This document shows positions 61,318-64,000 of a stretch of 64,000 nt of DNA, in pieces. The stretch covers positions 429,755 to 493,754 of the forward strand of contig NC_018332.1 in the NCBI RefSeq assembly GCF_000234665.1. Direction: 5' to 3'. Position 1 is the first letter of the stretch. Each line of letters opens with the position of its first letter. The stretch comes from Leishmania mexicana MHOM/GT/2001/U1103. Its lineage: Eukaryota > Euglenozoa > Kinetoplastea > Trypanosomatida > Trypanosomatidae. A program made the position numbers and the translations under genes. The notes beneath the pieces were generated by a model. The model was not told where the DNA came from. It searched no databases and saw only the letters and a list, made by a program, of their open reading frames with translations.

Positions 61318-62319
61318 ATGGCAGGCCCGTTTCGCTACGTCATCACCGACATGGACGGTACGCTGCTGTCACCGGACCATTTCGTGAGCGACTACACCCG
61401 CGACACGCTCAAGACGCTCGTGCATGAACACGGCGTAACACTCATCTTGGCGACCGGCCGCAGCTATGCCGATGTGCGAATCATCGCTGACAACATCAAG
61501 AAGTACATCTGGGGCGATGGCACGGCAGTGCCCGGAACGCAGGCGCCTGCGAGCCCATCGAGGGCCCCGGTCATCTACCTCGTCACCTCCAATGGCGCTA
61601 CGGTGCACAACGGTGTCACACACGAAGTCGTATCCCGGACCTCCATCGATCCTGCAGTGGCGGAGAAGCTGCTCCAGCTTCTGCCCAGCGACGAGAAAGT
61701 TGTGAACACGAACGCCTATCAGAGTGATGACTGGGTGTGCCGCATCGACTGGCCGGAAATGATGGCTGCTAGCAAGGAGAGTGGCATTCGCTTTATTCAT
61801 GTACCGCAGCCGCTACCGTCGTCGAGCTGCGCACTAGGCTCAGCTGCAGCATCGCCTGACACAGCAGCGCGCGGCATTGCCATCGGCGACTACACGGGTA
61901 TTTCCAAGATCTTCTTCATCACCGACGACGCGGTGCGTCTGTCGTCACTAGCGGACGAGGTGCGCGCCATCGACGAAGCCCACGGTGGCCCACCGTTGTC
62001 GCTGACCTTCTCGACGTTGGACTGCATGGACATCATGGCGAATGGCGTGACGAAAGGCGAGGCGCTGAAGAAGCTCTTTGGCGCTATCCTACCGTCCAGG
62101 GACGGAGTCGACGTCGTCGCCGACGCTCTCGCGCACGCCATCGCGTTTGGCGACGGCCTCAACGATGCCGATATGCTCACGTCAGTCGGCAAAGGGTGTG
62201 TCATGGGCAATGCGAACCCAAAGCTGATTGCGCAGCACCAGGAGCTGGAGGTGATTCTCACCAGCGCTGAAGATGGAGTGGCAAAGAAGCTGCGAAGCGT
62301 GTTTCATCTTCCGCTGTAA
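61318..62319 (+). CDS. HAD-superfamily hydrolase, Cof/YbiV-like sugar-phosphatase type (copy 2)
   Basis: A 333-residue tandem relative of the gene at 59054, with the same architecture. The nucleophile motif is TDMDGTLLS (D11, D13), motif II LATGRSYADV, motif III NGVTKGEALKKL and motif IV FGDGLNDADML. It starts right at the HAD fold (MAGPFRYVITDMDGT) and lacks the N-terminal extension of copy 1. The cap differs considerably (for example a Ser/Ala-rich loop near 165-185, LPSSSCALGSAAASPDTAARG), so substrates may differ between the copies. All catalytic residues are present. It most likely acts on a small phosphate ester in the cytosol, which is inference. The C-terminus VFHLPL matches VFRLE of copy 1 and VFQLE of the pseudogene. 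Confidence 0.93.
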   Translation: MAGPFRYVITDMDGTLLSPDHFVSDYTRDTLKTLVHEHGVTLILATGRSYADVRIIADNIKKYIWGDGTAVPGTQAPASPSRAPVIYLVTSNGATVHNGVTHEVVSRTSIDPAVAEKLLQLLPSDEKVVNTNAYQSDDWVCRIDWPEMMAASKESGIRFIHVPQPLPSSSCALGSAAASPDTAARGIAIGDYTGISKIFFITDDAVRLSSLADEVRAIDEAHGGPPLSLTFSTLDCMDIMANGVTKGEALKKLFGAILPSRDGVDVVADALAHAIAFGDGLNDADMLTSVGKGCVMGNANPKLIAQHQELEVILTSAEDGVAKKLRSVFHLPL

Positions 62320-63520
62320 CGAGAAGCGATCAGAGGTGGGAACCAGTCGAGAAGAGTATGCGGCCCTCGCATCTCTTCTACTTTGCCGACGCACATATAT
62401 GTTGCCCACTGAGCGCTCACCTACCGTTTGCTGTTGCCTCGGTTTGTCTCCGCCGCTCTGCTGTGTCGATGTATGGGTATGTGTACGTAGTAGGCGCGTG
62501 GTGTTCTGTGCTTCATGTACTGCTCCCCCACCATCACCCATTTTACGGTAGCTCACCTCCCGAGCGCCTTCTGCGTAGCCTCTCCCTCGACAACCCTCGC
62601 TTCTCCCTCTGGTCTGCTTTCTTGGGCTCCAGAGAAAGTAGGAGCGGTGCTTTCGCCGGTTGCCTAGCATGAACGTCAAACGTGGCAAGCGAACGGAAAG
62701 CAAGTCGGCAGACACACACACATGCACCTGCACACGCGCGCGCGCATGGAGGCATAATGATGTGGACGCATCCGTTGGAGCCTGCGTGAGTGGACGACAC
62801 TCCAACTTCCCCCCCCCCCGATAAGAAAAGCGAATACACGAACGATACACGTCAAAGGGACGCGAAGTAGGCACCAGGAGACGCACGGGCAAACACGCTC
62901 ACCCTCGCCGTTGCGCGGATGCACCGACACGAGGCAGAGCAGAGAGGGTGTCGGTGTCGCACGTGCTTGTGCCGGCCAAGTGTTCATCATGCTCTTTTTT
63001 GTTTGTTTGCCTCTGCCGCGCTGCAGTTGTCACCCATGCGCATCACAAAGGCCCGACTTCGCTGCGTGTCGGCGTTTGCGCGACCTTGACGCGATTCATC
63101 GCACGTGGCAACAAGGTAGCACTGACATGGTGTCCTGTTTCACGTGTCACGCAAGGGCAAAGATGGAAGAGCGTGCCACTGGCGGTGCAAACTCCGCGTG
63201 TGTTTTTTACCGACGTTCTCACTAGCGCTCTCACTCCCTTGGTGTAGTGCCCCTGTCGCCATGCTGGCGTTGCCGTCACTTCCCTCAAACATCTCTGGCT
63301 GTCAGTGGTGGTGGGGCGGGGGGGGAACGGCCACGTTCGCACGACGCAAGTTTCAGTGGCACCCACAGTACCAGAGGCAACAGCCCGGCAGCTGCTTTTG
63401 CGCCCTCGTTTTTCTGCATCATCGCCTCCTTACTCGTGATGCTGCTCTTGCTCCTTGCTTCCTCCCCACCCCGCCCATGAACCCGCGCGTCAAGCGCGCG
63501 CACCTTCTCTGTGGTGTCTG
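62320..63520 (+). other. Spacer after the last gene (left part)
   Basis: No gene is seen. It contains (CA)n at 62712-62722, C10 at 62809-62818, T/G-rich sequence at 62995-63010 and G-runs near 63316-63328. Open frames at 62911-63247 and 63144-63620 are short and lack family resemblance. Confidence 0.45.
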
Positions 63521-63990
63521 CTCCCATTTCACTGCCTGCTGGTGGTGTGGGAAGCCTGAATGCCGCCCCCGAGAGGGGATGCACCAGCAGGCGACCAGGA
63601 CACTGCGAGGGCGGCTCTGAGGCGGCCTGCGAGGGGCGGGTGTATGTGGGTGGGTAGAGCTTGGCGTCAGAGGTCGTGCTCCGGTGCCTGAGTCGGCGCC
63701 CTGCTGTAAGACGTGCCCTTCGCTGCTTCGCATCACGCGATGGGAGTGGGCCTTTGGCGGGTCGGGTGGTCGAGTGGCGCCTGAATACATGCCCTGTGGC
63801 AGGGAAATGGACACGTTGCAGGAGAACTCCCGCTCCGCGGCCGCACACGCTCGCCTCTCGCGGGAGCAGAACTGCGCGTGACCGCAGACGGAAGGGACCG
63901 AAAGAAGAGGTGGAAAGCTTCCGGCCTGCTGACCGCGTGTGGACAGCAAGGGAGGCGAGTGTGTCGGGAAGAGCACCGCCCACCCTCCCG
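63521..63990 (+). mobile_element. Candidate degenerate retroposon (SIDER-like) segment
   Basis: This stretch is G-rich and lacks the C/T tracts of ordinary spacers. Its style (ctgctggtggtgtgggaagcctg, aggcggcctgcgagggg, ggcgtcagaggtcgtgctcc) fits my memory of the SIDER short interspersed retroposons common in Leishmania 3' UTRs. A diverged match to its beginning occurs at 42403-42423 in another spacer (16 of 21 bases by eye). No target-site duplication could be established and the right end may lie beyond the window. The boundaries are approximate. Confidence 0.35.
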
Positions 63991-64000
63991 TGTGTAACGT

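Overview
The window reads as nuclear DNA of a trypanosomatid, almost certainly Leishmania. All recognisable genes are intronless, lie on the + strand and have GC-rich third positions. They are separated by 0.5-5 kb spacers full of C/T tracts, (TG)n, (CA)n and poly-C/poly-A runs, as expected for a polycistronic unit processed by spliced-leader (SL) trans-splicing and polyadenylation. Gene content (BiP ending MDDL, copine, P450 reductase, phenylalanine hydroxylase, COQ2) is what I remember of Leishmania chromosome 28 around the PAH locus. That assignment is from memory, and the species is not determined. There is no strand switch, tRNA, rRNA or CRISPR that I can see.

Layout: tail of an upstream gene (2-136); LRR protein (794-3709); AN1 zinc-finger mini-protein; a 226-aa unknown; copine (C2-C2-vWA); BiP; a 4.9 kb gene-free spacer with a G-rich hexamer array; a 784-aa disordered protein with a SUMO-interaction-like motif; an FHA + WWE protein; an SMP-30/regucalcin protein; NADPH-P450 reductase; a BILBO1-like N-domain/coiled-coil protein; a 1143-aa unknown; a J-domain/PDZ-like protein; phenylalanine hydroxylase; a divergent pseudouridine-synthase-like protein; a coiled-coil RING protein; a DBP4/DDX10 helicase; COQ2; a small LRR protein with an out-of-frame coding-like tail; a decayed HAD phosphatase copy; two intact tandem HAD phosphatases; and a spacer with retroposon-like sequence at the right end.

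In trypanosomatids neighbours share transcription but usually not function, so this is not an operon-like system. The only clear local evolutionary unit is the HAD cluster at the right end: two intact diverged copies plus one pseudogene whose nucleophile motif DxD reads HxH. Other points worth a second look are the FHA-WWE architecture, the pseudouridine-synthase-like protein, the broken LRR tail and the possible RNA G-quadruplex downstream of BiP. I found no convincing new multi-gene system.

Start codons were set to ATG and, where possible, to the first ATG after a polypyrimidine tract plus AG (the predicted SL acceptor). Several open frames run further upstream without biological support.
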